A program made the position numbers and the translations under genes. DNA of 59,550 nucleotides from JBBQBQ01 sp038317685 (lineage in GTDB: Bacteria; Desulfobacterota; Desulfuromonadia; Desulfuromonadales; DDH964): NCBI GenBank assembly GCA_038317685.1, contig JBBQBQ010000001.1:1-59550 (forward strand), in the 5' to 3' direction. Within the stretch, counting starts at the first letter, position 1; each line of letters begins with the position of its first letter. Under the pieces are notes generated by a model. It worked only from the letters and a program-made list of their open reading frames with translations, was not told the DNA's origin and made no database searches. Below, in pieces: positions 24,078 through 31,858 of the stretch.

Positions 24078-24506
24078 TCATGCCAGCGCCGGGGTGCCGC
24101 CCCACTTGATGGGGCTAAGAATCGTCAGATCGAATTTGCGGACGCCGGTATTGTCGTCACCCTGCTTGCCGCCGGAATCGACCTTGGTGATTTTGCAGTC
24201 CGGCAGTGTGTCGAAGACCGCCGGCTGATCGTCGTTGGCATAGGAGACGACGATCACGAAGGGCGGGCCGCTGTAGTAATCGCCCAGGGCCGCCTTCAGC
24301 CGCTCCGCCTCGTCCAGATCCAGCTCCATCGAGGCGCCGGCCTTGTAGTTCTTGCGGCCGTAGCCGCGGGGCTTGCTCCCCTTGCCGTAGCGGGCTTCCA
24401 CCGGCCGCTCGTCGTTGTAGCTGATGTTCTGCACCCCGATGGCGGTGCCGTTGGGGAGCTGGATTTCCACCGACTCCCAGTCGTAATAGTTGCCGTTGAT
24501 GGACAT
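24078..24506 (-). CDS. Tail tube protein
   Basis: 142 residues with GGAGG upstream of ATG 24506. Beta-rich: MSINGNYYDWESVEIQLPNG, IQNISYNDERPVEARYG-like core and FDLTILSPIKWGGTPALA at the end. Size and location directly after the sheath fit the Mu gpM / contractile-phage tube protein that forms the inner tube crossed by DNA. A PRGYGRKNYKAGASMELDL loop may face the sheath. Confidence 0.82.
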   Translation of the reverse strand: MSINGNYYDWESVEIQLPNGTAIGVQNISYNDERPVEARYGKGSKPRGYGRKNYKAGASMELDLDEAERLKAALGDYYSGPPFVIVVSYANDDQPAVFDTLPDCKITKVDSGGKQGDDNTGVRKFDLTILSPIKWGGTPALA

Positions 24507-24521
24507 TGCCTTTGATCCTCC

Positions 24522-26207
24522 TTATGCCGCCAGCCGCGGATCGAAGGCGCCGCCGGCATAGACATAGCGGGCGAACAGCTTGATCTGGCGGATGATCGGG
24601 ATGCCGATCAGCGTCATCTCGACGCCGACGCCGTTGTTGACGATGTCCTGCCCGGGGGGAATGACCACCTGGTGGGCCGCCATCTCCTGCGGGATCGCCG
24701 CCACCAGAGTGTTCAGGGCGGCCTCGATATTGGTCTTCAGGTAGATCAGGCCGGTGGCCGAACCCTCGAGGAGTGCGTCGCCGGCTTCGTCGTACATGCT
24801 CTTGAGGGCCGCGATCCGGCTCTTCCTCACCGCCTTGAAGACCACCCGCAACACCGTCAGATACTGGTAGTCGCTGGTCGGATCGGCCAGGGTCCGCTCG
24901 TCTCCCCAGTAGGCGGCCGAAAGCCCGGCATAGCGGCGCCCGGTCAGGTACCCGGCCGTCTCCAGCTGCTGCTGGTGTCCTTCGGTGTAGAGGTCCGGCA
25001 GCGTCCCCTGGGAGATGCCGCCGTCCCGCACCCGGCCGAGCGCCCGCATCACCGGAATCGCCAGCAGGCGCCCCGCCGCCAGTCCGGCCCAGTTGCGGGT
25101 CAGGCGCTGGCCGGTGGCGTCGGCCACCTCGCCATGAGCGGCGCAGCAGGCCACGAAGCGATGGGCGAAGCTCTGTTTCTCGGCGATCAGCGCCGCCGCC
25201 CATTCGTCGATCGTCTCGTTGGCGTAGGGCAGGCGGCTTTCGGTCAAAAAGAACGTCGGGCGGTGGGCGTTCCACAGCAGGTCCGCCTGGGCTCCCAGCG
25301 CCGCCCAGTCGACGGAATCCGACGGTCCGACCACGTGGACGAACTCCACGTCATAGAGGGAGAGCGGCTGTCCCAGGGCGCTCAGCACCGCCGCGATGGA
25401 GGGCACCGGCGCCAGGATCTCCAGGCTGTAGGTATCGCCCAGCACCGCATCCTGCGCGGGGAAAGTGATTGTCGCGCCGGTCGAGCCGACCGCGATCGCC
25501 CCGTCCGCGGGAATGGTCCGCTCCGGGCCCCAGCTGTCCCCGCCGTCGAGAGTGAGCTGGTAGGTGCCGACGTTGCGGCCACCGGCGGCGAGAATGCGCA
25601 GCATCGCGTCGGCCGCGGCTTTGACCGTTCCCGCCGCGGTGATGTCCGGCCCGGTACCGACTTTAGTGATCGGCCCGATGGCGGCCCGGGACAGGCAGGC
25701 ATAGGTATCGGCCGCCACCAGATCGCCGGCGGCAAGGACCAGGGTCAGGCCGGTCTCGCCCAGCGCGATCTGACCATTGGCCGGAACCGTGTCCGCCACG
25801 GCGAAGGTGGCGCCGCCGTCCTCGCTGATTCTGGCCGTCGCCACCCCGGGAGCGCCGGGGTCGACGATCTCCACTACCAGATCGGCATTGCCGGCAGCCA
25901 CCCCGCTGATGGTGCCGGTGGGACCTTCGCCCACCTGCTCCAGGGGGGTCGCGTAGCCGCCGGAGAGGCCCGCCACCGGCACCGCGATCACCACCGGGGC
26001 CTGACCGCCGGCGGCGAAGACGTCGCGCAGCTTGTCGACCAACGGGCCGACCCCGAGCAAGGCATTCAGATCGCTCGATTTGCCGAGCAGATAGCCTCTG
26101 CCGACCACGCCGGTCGAGCAGACGCCGGTGACGATGCACACCCCCTCGACCCCGCCCGGGGCCAGGCCGCTGGTGCCGTCGACCAGGTATTCCAAAACGT
26201 CTCGCAT
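24522..26207 (-). CDS. Tail sheath protein with two extra Ig-like modules
   Basis: 561 residues, a DUF2586-type sheath. The C-terminal third has the sheath core (WGDERTLADPTSDYQYLTV, LRVVFKAVRKSRIAALK, EMAAHQVVIPPGQDIVNNG), which contracts to drive the tube into the cell. Between about residues 90 and 275 there are two similar modules, each with a strand set ending in an EDGGATF or LDGGDSWGPERTIPADG-type motif and GETGLTLVL or GSTGATITF. They are absent from compact sheaths and would decorate the outside of the tail. ATG at 26207 follows GGAG. Confidence 0.87.
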   Translation of the reverse strand: MRDVLEYLVDGTSGLAPGGVEGVCIVTGVCSTGVVGRGYLLGKSSDLNALLGVGPLVDKLRDVFAAGGQAPVVIAVPVAGLSGGYATPLEQVGEGPTGTISGVAAGNADLVVEIVDPGAPGVATARISEDGGATFAVADTVPANGQIALGETGLTLVLAAGDLVAADTYACLSRAAIGPITKVGTGPDITAAGTVKAAADAMLRILAAGGRNVGTYQLTLDGGDSWGPERTIPADGAIAVGSTGATITFPAQDAVLGDTYSLEILAPVPSIAAVLSALGQPLSLYDVEFVHVVGPSDSVDWAALGAQADLLWNAHRPTFFLTESRLPYANETIDEWAAALIAEKQSFAHRFVACCAAHGEVADATGQRLTRNWAGLAAGRLLAIPVMRALGRVRDGGISQGTLPDLYTEGHQQQLETAGYLTGRRYAGLSAAYWGDERTLADPTSDYQYLTVLRVVFKAVRKSRIAALKSMYDEAGDALLEGSATGLIYLKTNIEAALNTLVAAIPQEMAAHQVVIPPGQDIVNNGVGVEMTLIGIPIIRQIKLFARYVYAGGAFDPRLAA

Positions 26208-26243
26208 GATTTTCTCCTTGTGCCCGACGCCCCGACGGGGCGG

Positions 26244-26483
26244 TTAGAGTTTCCCGCCCCCCTGGGGCCGGGCGTCGAACGCCGCGGCAGCCGCGTCGAA
26301 CTCGGCAGCCGTTACCTGTTTCCCTTGCGCCCAGCCCTTGGCGCGGCGCAGCCCGGCCAGATACCAGATCGGGAGGCCCCGCTCGCGGGCGATCTCCTCC
26401 ACGAGGCGCAGCGTGCCGCCGGGAACCGGCGGGTGGGTGGCCACCATGGCGGTGGCGGATCGTTTCTTCTTTTCCGGAGGCAT
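26244..26483 (-). CDS. Small phage protein between connector and sheath
   Basis: 79 residues, GGAG before ATG 26483. Basic start (MPPEKKKRSATAMVATHP), a helix (LRLVEEIARERGLPIWYLAGL) and an Ala-rich tail. Mu has a small gene (gp38) at this place, but sequence similarity is not clear. Function unknown. Confidence 0.65.
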   Translation of the reverse strand: MPPEKKKRSATAMVATHPPVPGGTLRLVEEIARERGLPIWYLAGLRRAKGWAQGKQVTAAEFDAAAAAFDARPQGGGKL

Positions 26484-26498
26484 GTGGAACTCCTTTCG

Positions 26499-27086
26499 TT
26501 AAAGGACCTGGGGGTTGAAATCAATCGACTGCACGATCGGAATTTCGTCCTGGGTATGCACTCCGCCGACGAAGGAGATTCTCACGATCGCCACGTGGGC
26601 ACGGCGCTTCTGCCGGTCGGCGGCGGTCTCCACCGTCCAGGGACGGGCTTCATCCTGCAACTCGACGGTCACTGCGTTGTTGCCGCTGTCGGCCAGCATC
26701 CGGGTTCCGGCGATCGTCGCCTCCAGCTGGTCGACCAGGCCGAGCCGGTCGGTCTCTCCCCACAGATCCTCGAAGCGGGCCGCGTACAGAATGCAGCGGA
26801 CCAGGATCTCGCGGCGGTAGCGCCGGCGGGTGAAGGTGTAGCGGGTGGCCTGGGCGTTGCGCACCCGGGCGATGGTCCGGCCGTCCCGGCGCTTGCGGTC
26901 CTGCAGCAGCAAGAGCTGGGCGGCGAAATCGTTGTCCTTCAGGAAATCTCGCGGCAGCTCGCCGAAGAAGACGTTGCCGATATCGTCGGGGCCGTTGGCC
27001 CGGGCGGCGCGGTACGGCCGGGAGAAACCGCCCAGGGACAGTTCCGTCAGGCACCCGGTCAAAAAAGATTTGAGGGTCGCGATCAT
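26499..27086 (-). CDS. Tail terminator / gp37-like protein
   Basis: 195 residues from ATG 27086, overlapping the preceding stop (ATGA). It has basic helices (RYTFTRRRYRREILVRCILY) and a closing beta strand (AHVAIVRISFVGGVHTQDEIPIVQSI). Proteins of this size just upstream of the sheath cap the growing tail tube and join it to the head. Assigned mainly from position; family match is weak. Confidence 0.6.
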   Translation of the reverse strand: MIATLKSFLTGCLTELSLGGFSRPYRAARANGPDDIGNVFFGELPRDFLKDNDFAAQLLLLQDRKRRDGRTIARVRNAQATRYTFTRRRYRREILVRCILYAARFEDLWGETDRLGLVDQLEATIAGTRMLADSGNNAVTVELQDEARPWTVETAADRQKRRAHVAIVRISFVGGVHTQDEIPIVQSIDFNPQVL

Positions 27087-27559
27087 TTCTTGAACACCTT
27101 GATGGCGGTTCCCATCAGCTCGCCGGCGATCTCGTCCTTCATCTCCTCGAAGGTCGGCTGCCAGAGTTTGCGGGCCGGGATGATCTTGCCGTCGTCGTCG
27201 GGCTGCTCGTGGATCAGCGCGATGTCGGTCACATCGTCCCCGTCCTTGCTCTTCACGCCGCGCTGCACGCCGACCATGCCGGTCCAGGCCGTGGGCTGCG
27301 CGGTGGTGATGTTCTGGTACATCTCGTTGGTCGCCCGCAGAATGTCGGGGGAGAGGTTGCGGGCCATCTTGCGATCGGCGTAGGCCTCGGCGAGCGGCTC
27401 CCAGTCCAGGTCCTGGTTGTCGATGTGCCCCAGCACCGTCCGCTCGATTCTCTTCAAGGAGCGTCCCAGGGCCTTGGCCTGCTCGCTCTTGAAGCCGTTC
27501 GCCGCCCGGTCGAGGACCTTGGAGAGCCGGTCCCAGTCGCCGGTCAGATGGGCCCCCAT
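27083..27559 (-). CDS. Phage virion morphogenesis protein (Mu gpG / HK97 gp10-like)
   Basis: 158 residues. The pattern GDWDRLSKVLDRAANGFKSE, then LGRSLKRIERTVLGHI, then DLDWEPLAEAYADRKM matches the gpG virion morphogenesis family that works in head completion and tail attachment. The end has ARKLWQPTFEEMKDEI. Its ATG overlaps the previous stop by one base (TGATG), showing tight coupling. Confidence 0.85.
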   Translation of the reverse strand: MGAHLTGDWDRLSKVLDRAANGFKSEQAKALGRSLKRIERTVLGHIDNQDLDWEPLAEAYADRKMARNLSPDILRATNEMYQNITTAQPTAWTGMVGVQRGVKSKDGDDVTDIALIHEQPDDDGKIIPARKLWQPTFEEMKDEIAGELMGTAIKVFKK

Positions 27560-27954
27560 CAGCGCACCGCCTCAAGGACCACCAGCAGCGGCACACCCCG
27601 GAACAAGGCGCGATCGGCCACGGCCGAAAGGGTGAAGCGGCGGCCGTAGATCAGCAGGAGATCGTCCACGGTGACGAGCAAGGTGCCGTCGCCGTCGACC
27701 AGGCCCTTCTCGGCCAGGTAAGCGCGATTGAACTTGACCGCATAGCGCTCCGCGATCTCTTCCCCCCGCTCCCGTTCCACCAGCTCCCCGTGGGCCTGCC
27801 CCTGGCCGTCCCCGGCCGGAGTCACCCCGGCCAGCAGCTCGACATCGCCGCCAGCGGCAAGCCGCAGGACCACCAGAGTCCGGAAAAAGGTGTCGGTCAC
27901 GTCGCGCAGCGCGGCGGTGAAGTCGTCGGCGGATTCTTGATCGAGCAGGTCCAT
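27559..27954 (-). CDS. Head-tail connector protein (gp36-like position)
   Basis: 131 residues from ATG 27954, chosen as the first Met in the conserved-looking part; the ribosome site is weak. It has DDFTAALRDVTDTFFRTLVVL and a C-terminal segment YGRRFTLSAVADRALFRGV. Position between capsid and gpG points to a head-closure or adaptor protein. Family uncertain. Confidence 0.6.
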   Translation of the reverse strand: MDLLDQESADDFTAALRDVTDTFFRTLVVLRLAAGGDVELLAGVTPAGDGQGQAHGELVERERGEEIAERYAVKFNRAYLAEKGLVDGDGTLLVTVDDLLLIYGRRFTLSAVADRALFRGVPLLVVLEAVR

Positions 27955-28036
27955 AATTTCGTCTCGGCAAGGGGTTCGGCCAGGGGCCGGGGGATCCCGG
28001 CCCCTGGGTTTCAACGCGAGGGTTACCGGGCCAGGG

Positions 28037-28417
28037 TCAACATCGCAAGGGGAGGTGGCAGCCGCTGTCCATGGTACGTGTCCCGATCGCCTTCAGGCCG
28101 GAAGTGCAGGAGGAGCAGGACATGCGCATTCGGCCGGCGGGCGGGGCGTAGGACGGTCCAGACAGGGTGCGCGGGTCGGAAACGGCAACGACCCGGTCGT
28201 AAAGGGTTGCCACATCGCCCGAAACCCGGACGGGCGCGGGCAGGACGGCGGCAGGGGTCAAGATCATCTGCCCGGCGTTGGACAGGTGACCGATGCCGGC
28301 GCCGATCTGGGGCGGAGACGGGCAAGCGTCGCAGGCCATGACGGGCAGGGCCCAGACGAGGACCGCCAGCAGGACCAGCCCAGCCAGCAATCCGGAGGAA
28401 CACCACGTTCGTTTCAT
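28037..28417 (-). CDS. Exported Cys-rich protein within the head operon
   Basis: 126 residues with a strong AAGGAGAG before ATG 28417. Residues 8 to 28 are a signal or anchor (SSGLLAGLVLLAVLVWALPVMA), directly followed by CDACPSPP. The last 30 residues hold further Cys (RMRMSCSSCTSGL and SGCHLPLRC). The sequence just before the first Cys (PVMAC) only loosely fits a lipobox. It is unusual to find an exported protein between capsid and connector genes; a superinfection-exclusion or envelope role is possible but unproven. Confidence 0.6.
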   Translation of the reverse strand: MKRTWCSSGLLAGLVLLAVLVWALPVMACDACPSPPQIGAGIGHLSNAGQMILTPAAVLPAPVRVSGDVATLYDRVVAVSDPRTLSGPSYAPPAGRMRMSCSSCTSGLKAIGTRTMDSGCHLPLRC

Positions 28418-28461
28418 CGATCTCTCCTTCTCTTGGGGTTAAGGGCCACCACGGCCCGGGA

Positions 28462-28842
28462 TTACTCGCCGGGGACGAAGGCCATCGGCACGCCGGCATC
28501 GGCGGCCGTGGAAAGCTTCGCGGTCTTCTCGGTAATCGCCGCGGTCAGTTTGCGCTCCATCTCCTGGAGAAACCGCAGCTTGTCGACAAACTCCGCCTTG
28601 CCGGCGCCGTCCCCCTCGGCCGCGGAGAGGGACTTTTTGTACTTGCTCATCGCCGGCAGGATCAGCGCCTTCGCCGCTAAGTCGGCCACCAGCGACTTCT
28701 GCAGGGTGGAGAGGGCGGACTCGGCCGTCCCTTCGTAGCCGGCCAGGGCCTGCGCCTCCTCGATGACCGTCCCGAGCGAGGCGGCGAAGAGCGCCGCCGC
28801 GTCGGGCAATCGGTTCTGCACCATCTGGAGGATGGTGGCCAT
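28462..28842 (-). CDS. Small helical head protein next to the capsid gene
   Basis: 126 residues, starting 3 bases after the capsid stop, with no clear ribosome site, so translation is likely coupled. Helical throughout (QMVQNRLPDAAALFAASLG, SLVADLAAKALILPAMSKYK, RFLQEMERKLTAAITEKTA). No family recognised. Could be a connector or head-completion protein. Confidence 0.65.
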   Translation of the reverse strand: MATILQMVQNRLPDAAALFAASLGTVIEEAQALAGYEGTAESALSTLQKSLVADLAAKALILPAMSKYKKSLSAAEGDGAGKAEFVDKLRFLQEMERKLTAAITEKTAKLSTAADAGVPMAFVPGE

Positions 28843-28845
28843 GGG

Positions 28846-29850
28846 TTACTGGGCCGCGCCGCGGGTGAAGATCTGCGCCGCGTCGGTGAAGATCCGGGAG
28901 AAGCCGAGGACCTGGCTGATGACGGTCTTCTCGAGCTGTTTGTCGATGACCTTGTCGGTCTCGATCAGTTCGGCGCCGCTCTCCTTGACCAGTTCCAGGG
29001 CGGCGTTCTTGGCCACCGCGATCAGCTGGCTGTCGCCGAGGCTCGTTTCGGTCCAGTTGAAGCGGCGGATGTTGTAGCCGAACACCCGCGCCAGGTTGCC
29101 GGTGGCTGCGGTGTCGAAGAGGCGGGAGTCCTTGAACTCGTCGAGCTTGAGGATCTCCTTGAGCAGGGCCGTCTTGCCGGTCCAGACGCTGGCTTCCCAG
29201 GTCTCCATGCCGAGGAAGAAGTCGAGCAGGTTCTCGTAGGTGACCGGCGTCGCCTGGGTGGCCGGTGCGCCGTTGCCGTTGCCGTCGCCGTTGACGATGT
29301 TGTACATGGCATAGGCGACCATGCGCTTGGCCAGACGCTGGCCGATCAGCTGCATGTGGATCGAGAGGAGCGGCAGCTTCATGCGCCGCAGCACCTCGTA
29401 GGTGGCGTCCAGCGCCACGCCGATCTTGGCCAGCCGGATCGACTGTTTGCCGGAGGCGATCGTGACGGTCGGGAACGGCGCTCCCTCGGCGATTCGTTTG
29501 AAGTCCAGGTTCTTGACGTCGAACTGGGCATTGACCGTCTCGTAGACGCCGGAGTCGATGGTGGTGGTGGTGGCGATCAGTTCATCGAGGATCAAGTCGA
29601 AGCGACCGAGGCCGACCATGCCGATGCGCACGTTGCGGTTGATGAACTCGGGGAAGAGGATCGAATCCTCCTTGGTTCGATAGAAGGCCTCCACCGTGGC
29701 GGTCTTCAGGTTGATGTCCCGCTCGAAGAGCGCGAACTCGAAGGCATCGAGTCCCTCCACCTGCGAGGGGGCTTCCTTCCCCAGCAGCTCGGAGAAGGTG
29801 ATCCCCTTCTGCCGGGCCTGCTGGTACATCCCTTTTTCCAGTGTCAGCAT
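28846..29850 (-). CDS. Major capsid protein
   Basis: 334 residues with GGAGA before ATG 29850. The order of features fits an HK97-fold capsid protein: an N-terminal arm (YQQARQKGITFSELLG, FELALFERDI-like helix), INRNVRIGMVGLGRFDLIL, a long spine helix region (LPLLSIHMQLIGQRLAKRM), and a C-terminal domain with GYNIRRFNWTETSLGDSQL and VISQVLGFSRIFTDAAQIF. Its place directly after the decoration protein and the protease/scaffold gene supports the call. It would form the icosahedral head. Confidence 0.87.
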   Translation of the reverse strand: MLTLEKGMYQQARQKGITFSELLGKEAPSQVEGLDAFEFALFERDINLKTATVEAFYRTKEDSILFPEFINRNVRIGMVGLGRFDLILDELIATTTTIDSGVYETVNAQFDVKNLDFKRIAEGAPFPTVTIASGKQSIRLAKIGVALDATYEVLRRMKLPLLSIHMQLIGQRLAKRMVAYAMYNIVNGDGNGNGAPATQATPVTYENLLDFFLGMETWEASVWTGKTALLKEILKLDEFKDSRLFDTAATGNLARVFGYNIRRFNWTETSLGDSQLIAVAKNAALELVKESGAELIETDKVIDKQLEKTVISQVLGFSRIFTDAAQIFTRGAAQ

Positions 29851-29878
29851 GTCGGTCTCTCCTTGGTTGGTGTCGGGA

Positions 29879-30586
29879 TTACCCCAGGTCCATGAACAGC
29901 GTGCCGGCGACCGCGTCGATGGAGACGACGAAGACCTGCCGGCCGACTTCCGCGGCGGTACCCCCCGCGAGATCGGCGAGGGCGACGGCCGCCACCGCGG
30001 CGGCGCCGGTCGATGCTCCGGAGTTGTCGACGGCGACCAGGTCGGCGGCCGCGCTCGCCTCGATGGCCGCGATGACCTCGGCCGCCGTGGAGGTGATGGC
30101 GCCGCCGGAGCCGGTGGCCAGACTGACAACGATGTCGCGGCCGATCACGTCGACGGACAGTGCCTGGTCGTTCCCGTCCGGATCGACCAGGGCGACGCTG
30201 ATATCGTTACCGGCCGCGCCGGGGGCCACCGCCGTGAATGCGATCGCGTTGTTGTTGGCCACCACCCCCGTGACCAGGCTGGCCGCCACGGCAGCCGCCG
30301 CTGGCCGCACCCCTCCGGCGTCGTCGGCCACCAGATCCTGACGGTTCAGTCCGGGCGCGCCGGTGTAGGCCACCTCCCGAAATCCGCGAGCCTGCACCGC
30401 GGATACCCCGCCGCCCAGGTCGACCTTGTCGATCACGCCGTAAAAGACGTCGCCGTCCTCGCACCGGTCGATGGTGCCGTTGGCGCCCACCTTGCCGACG
30501 CAGCCTTCATCCTCCGGCAGCAGTCCGACCGCCGACAAAAACGTCACGACGGCCACCCAGATTCCTCGAAAATCAACGGTCCACAT
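29879..30586 (-). CDS. Head decoration-type protein
   Basis: 235 residues from ATG 30586; the TTG 6 bases upstream is too near the AGGAG site. The first 80 residues resemble a small capsid cement protein (DEGCVGKVGANGTIDRCEDGDVFYGVIDKV). The remainder is a thin beta module (AAGNDISVALVDPDGNDQALS, TSTAAEVIAAIEASAAADLV) of a type inserted in many phage surface proteins. It lies between scaffold and capsid genes, the usual place for decoration proteins that stabilise expanded heads. Confidence 0.72.
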   Translation of the reverse strand: MWTVDFRGIWVAVVTFLSAVGLLPEDEGCVGKVGANGTIDRCEDGDVFYGVIDKVDLGGGVSAVQARGFREVAYTGAPGLNRQDLVADDAGGVRPAAAAVAASLVTGVVANNNAIAFTAVAPGAAGNDISVALVDPDGNDQALSVDVIGRDIVVSLATGSGGAITSTAAEVIAAIEASAAADLVAVDNSGASTGAAAVAAVALADLAGGTAAEVGRQVFVVSIDAVAGTLFMDLG

Positions 30587-30616
30587 GGTCAAAGCTCCTT
30601 TGATCGGGTGATTGAT

Positions 30617-30665
30617 GTAGGGGCGCGATGCTCCGCGCCCAGGGCGTCATGAATGTCGCCCCTAC
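30617..30665. repeat. REP-like palindrome overlapping the scaffold stop codon
   Basis: GTAGGGGCG (30617-30625) is repeated inverted as CGCCCCTAC (30657-30665), with smaller inner hairpins (GCGC...GCGC). The TAG stop of the protease/scaffold gene (30664-30662) lies inside the right arm. Palindromes beginning GTAGGGGCG are dispersed in several bacterial genomes, so this may be an inserted repetitive element or an mRNA-stabilising hairpin. Confidence 0.7.
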
Positions 30666-31084
30666 GAAACCTTGTAATCCTCGGCCCGCTTGCCGCCGAG
30701 CTGGTCGCCGGAGCCTCCGGCATGCGAGGACCGCCGCGACAGGGTGCCGCCGCACTTCTCGCAGGTGAGCGGCGCCGCCTCCTCGAGGGCCGCGTCGTAC
30801 TCCGCCAGGAGCGCCCGGGCGGTGGACAGATCGGCCTTGAGGATCACGCCGTCGACAAAGGCCTGCTGGGATTTCTCCCCCTTCAGCGCCTTGTAGCGGG
30901 TCATGGCCGTCTCCCGGGTTTCCTTCAGCAGCTGCTGCCCCAGGGCGGCATCGGCTTTCAGCCCGGCGAGCTCGGCGGTCTTGCCGTCGATCACGACCGT
31001 GATCCTGGCGTCCAGCTCCTCGAGCGTCAGTTCGGTCCCCTCGGCGATCCCCAGCCGGGCGGCCAGCGCGGCATACACTTTCAT
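30662..31084 (-). CDS. Scaffold protein made from an internal start (Mu gpZ-like)
   Basis: An in-frame ATG at 31084 inside the protease gene has a strong AAAAGGAG 8 bases upstream and would give a 140-residue product beginning MKVYAALAARLGIAEG, exactly the scaffold half. Mu I/Z and lambda C/Nu3 use the same trick. The internal ribosome site is seen in the sequence; the separate product is inferred. Confidence 0.7.
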   Translation of the reverse strand: MKVYAALAARLGIAEGTELTLEELDARITVVIDGKTAELAGLKADAALGQQLLKETRETAMTRYKALKGEKSQQAFVDGVILKADLSTARALLAEYDAALEEAAPLTCEKCGGTLSRRSSHAGGSGDQLGGKRAEDYKVS

Positions 31085-31771
31085 GTTGTCATCTCCTTTT
31101 TCGGTGGGCACTTCCAGCCCGGTTTTGGTGGAGCCGCCCGGGGCGGCCAGACTCTTGGCGAAGGGGTCTTCCCCTTCCCAGACGATAGAGACCTCGGCGG
31201 CCCGGACGATCCTGGTCACCACGAAGCGGACCACTTCGCCGTCGACCTCCTCGCCGAGGTAATCGTAAAAATTCTTGAGCTCGGGATGGCTGCGCTCGTA
31301 TTCGAACCAGATCGTCACGCTCGCCGAACGCAGCGCCTTGATCTCCACCCCCCGGGCCAGGCGGGCATCGACGGTCTTGTCGATCACCAGCTCCGCGTTG
31401 ATTCCCGGCGGGGTGTTCGTCTCGTCCCAGGTCGGCGACTGGACGAAGCCCTTCCAGTTCTCGACGTCGGCGTAGTGATTGGTGTAGAGGGTCACGCCGG
31501 CGAACATTTCCACCGCCTCTCTCAACACACCCGGGCGGGTGAAGTCGAAGAAGCGGTAGGGAGTCACGGCCGCCGAAAGGATCCGCCACGGGGTGACCAA
31601 AAACTCCTCAGGGTTCAGCCCCCCATTCTCCGGAGCCCCTTCGCCGGTCGCGAAGTTGAAGTGCCCCTTGACCCCGGGTTGAAGGCAACCGGAGGTCGCC
31701 ATGCCGAACCGGCCCCAGGCCAATCCTTCCCGAACCACTTCGAATTGTTTCTGCTGCGTCGTTTTGGCCAT
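30662..31771 (-). CDS. Head maturation protease with C-terminal scaffold (Mu gpI-like)
   Basis: 369 residues. The N-terminal 215 residues (FDFTRPGVLREAVEMFAGV, TLYTNHYADVENWKGFV, ALRSASVTIWFEYERSH) have the look of a prohead serine protease, though the catalytic residues are not certain. The C-terminal 140 residues are a helical scaffold (GIAEGTELTLEELDARI, LLKETRETAMTRYKALK) with a CEKCGG pair near the end. It would shape the prohead and be cut away on maturation. ATG 31771 follows GGTGA. Confidence 0.72.
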   Translation of the reverse strand: MAKTTQQKQFEVVREGLAWGRFGMATSGCLQPGVKGHFNFATGEGAPENGGLNPEEFLVTPWRILSAAVTPYRFFDFTRPGVLREAVEMFAGVTLYTNHYADVENWKGFVQSPTWDETNTPPGINAELVIDKTVDARLARGVEIKALRSASVTIWFEYERSHPELKNFYDYLGEEVDGEVVRFVVTRIVRAAEVSIVWEGEDPFAKSLAAPGGSTKTGLEVPTEKGDDNMKVYAALAARLGIAEGTELTLEELDARITVVIDGKTAELAGLKADAALGQQLLKETRETAMTRYKALKGEKSQQAFVDGVILKADLSTARALLAEYDAALEEAAPLTCEKCGGTLSRRSSHAGGSGDQLGGKRAEDYKVS

Positions 31772-31858
31772 CGCTCACCTCGTCCCGAAATGCCCGTCAG
31801 GGCCTCAAATCGTGTTTATAACGCCCCTGTCAAGGGTTTTGCGGCCCATGGCCCCACC

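Noticed and set aside
30593..30661. Small gene between scaffold and decoration genes
   Set aside because: The stretch is a palindromic repeat with no start signal or plausible frame.
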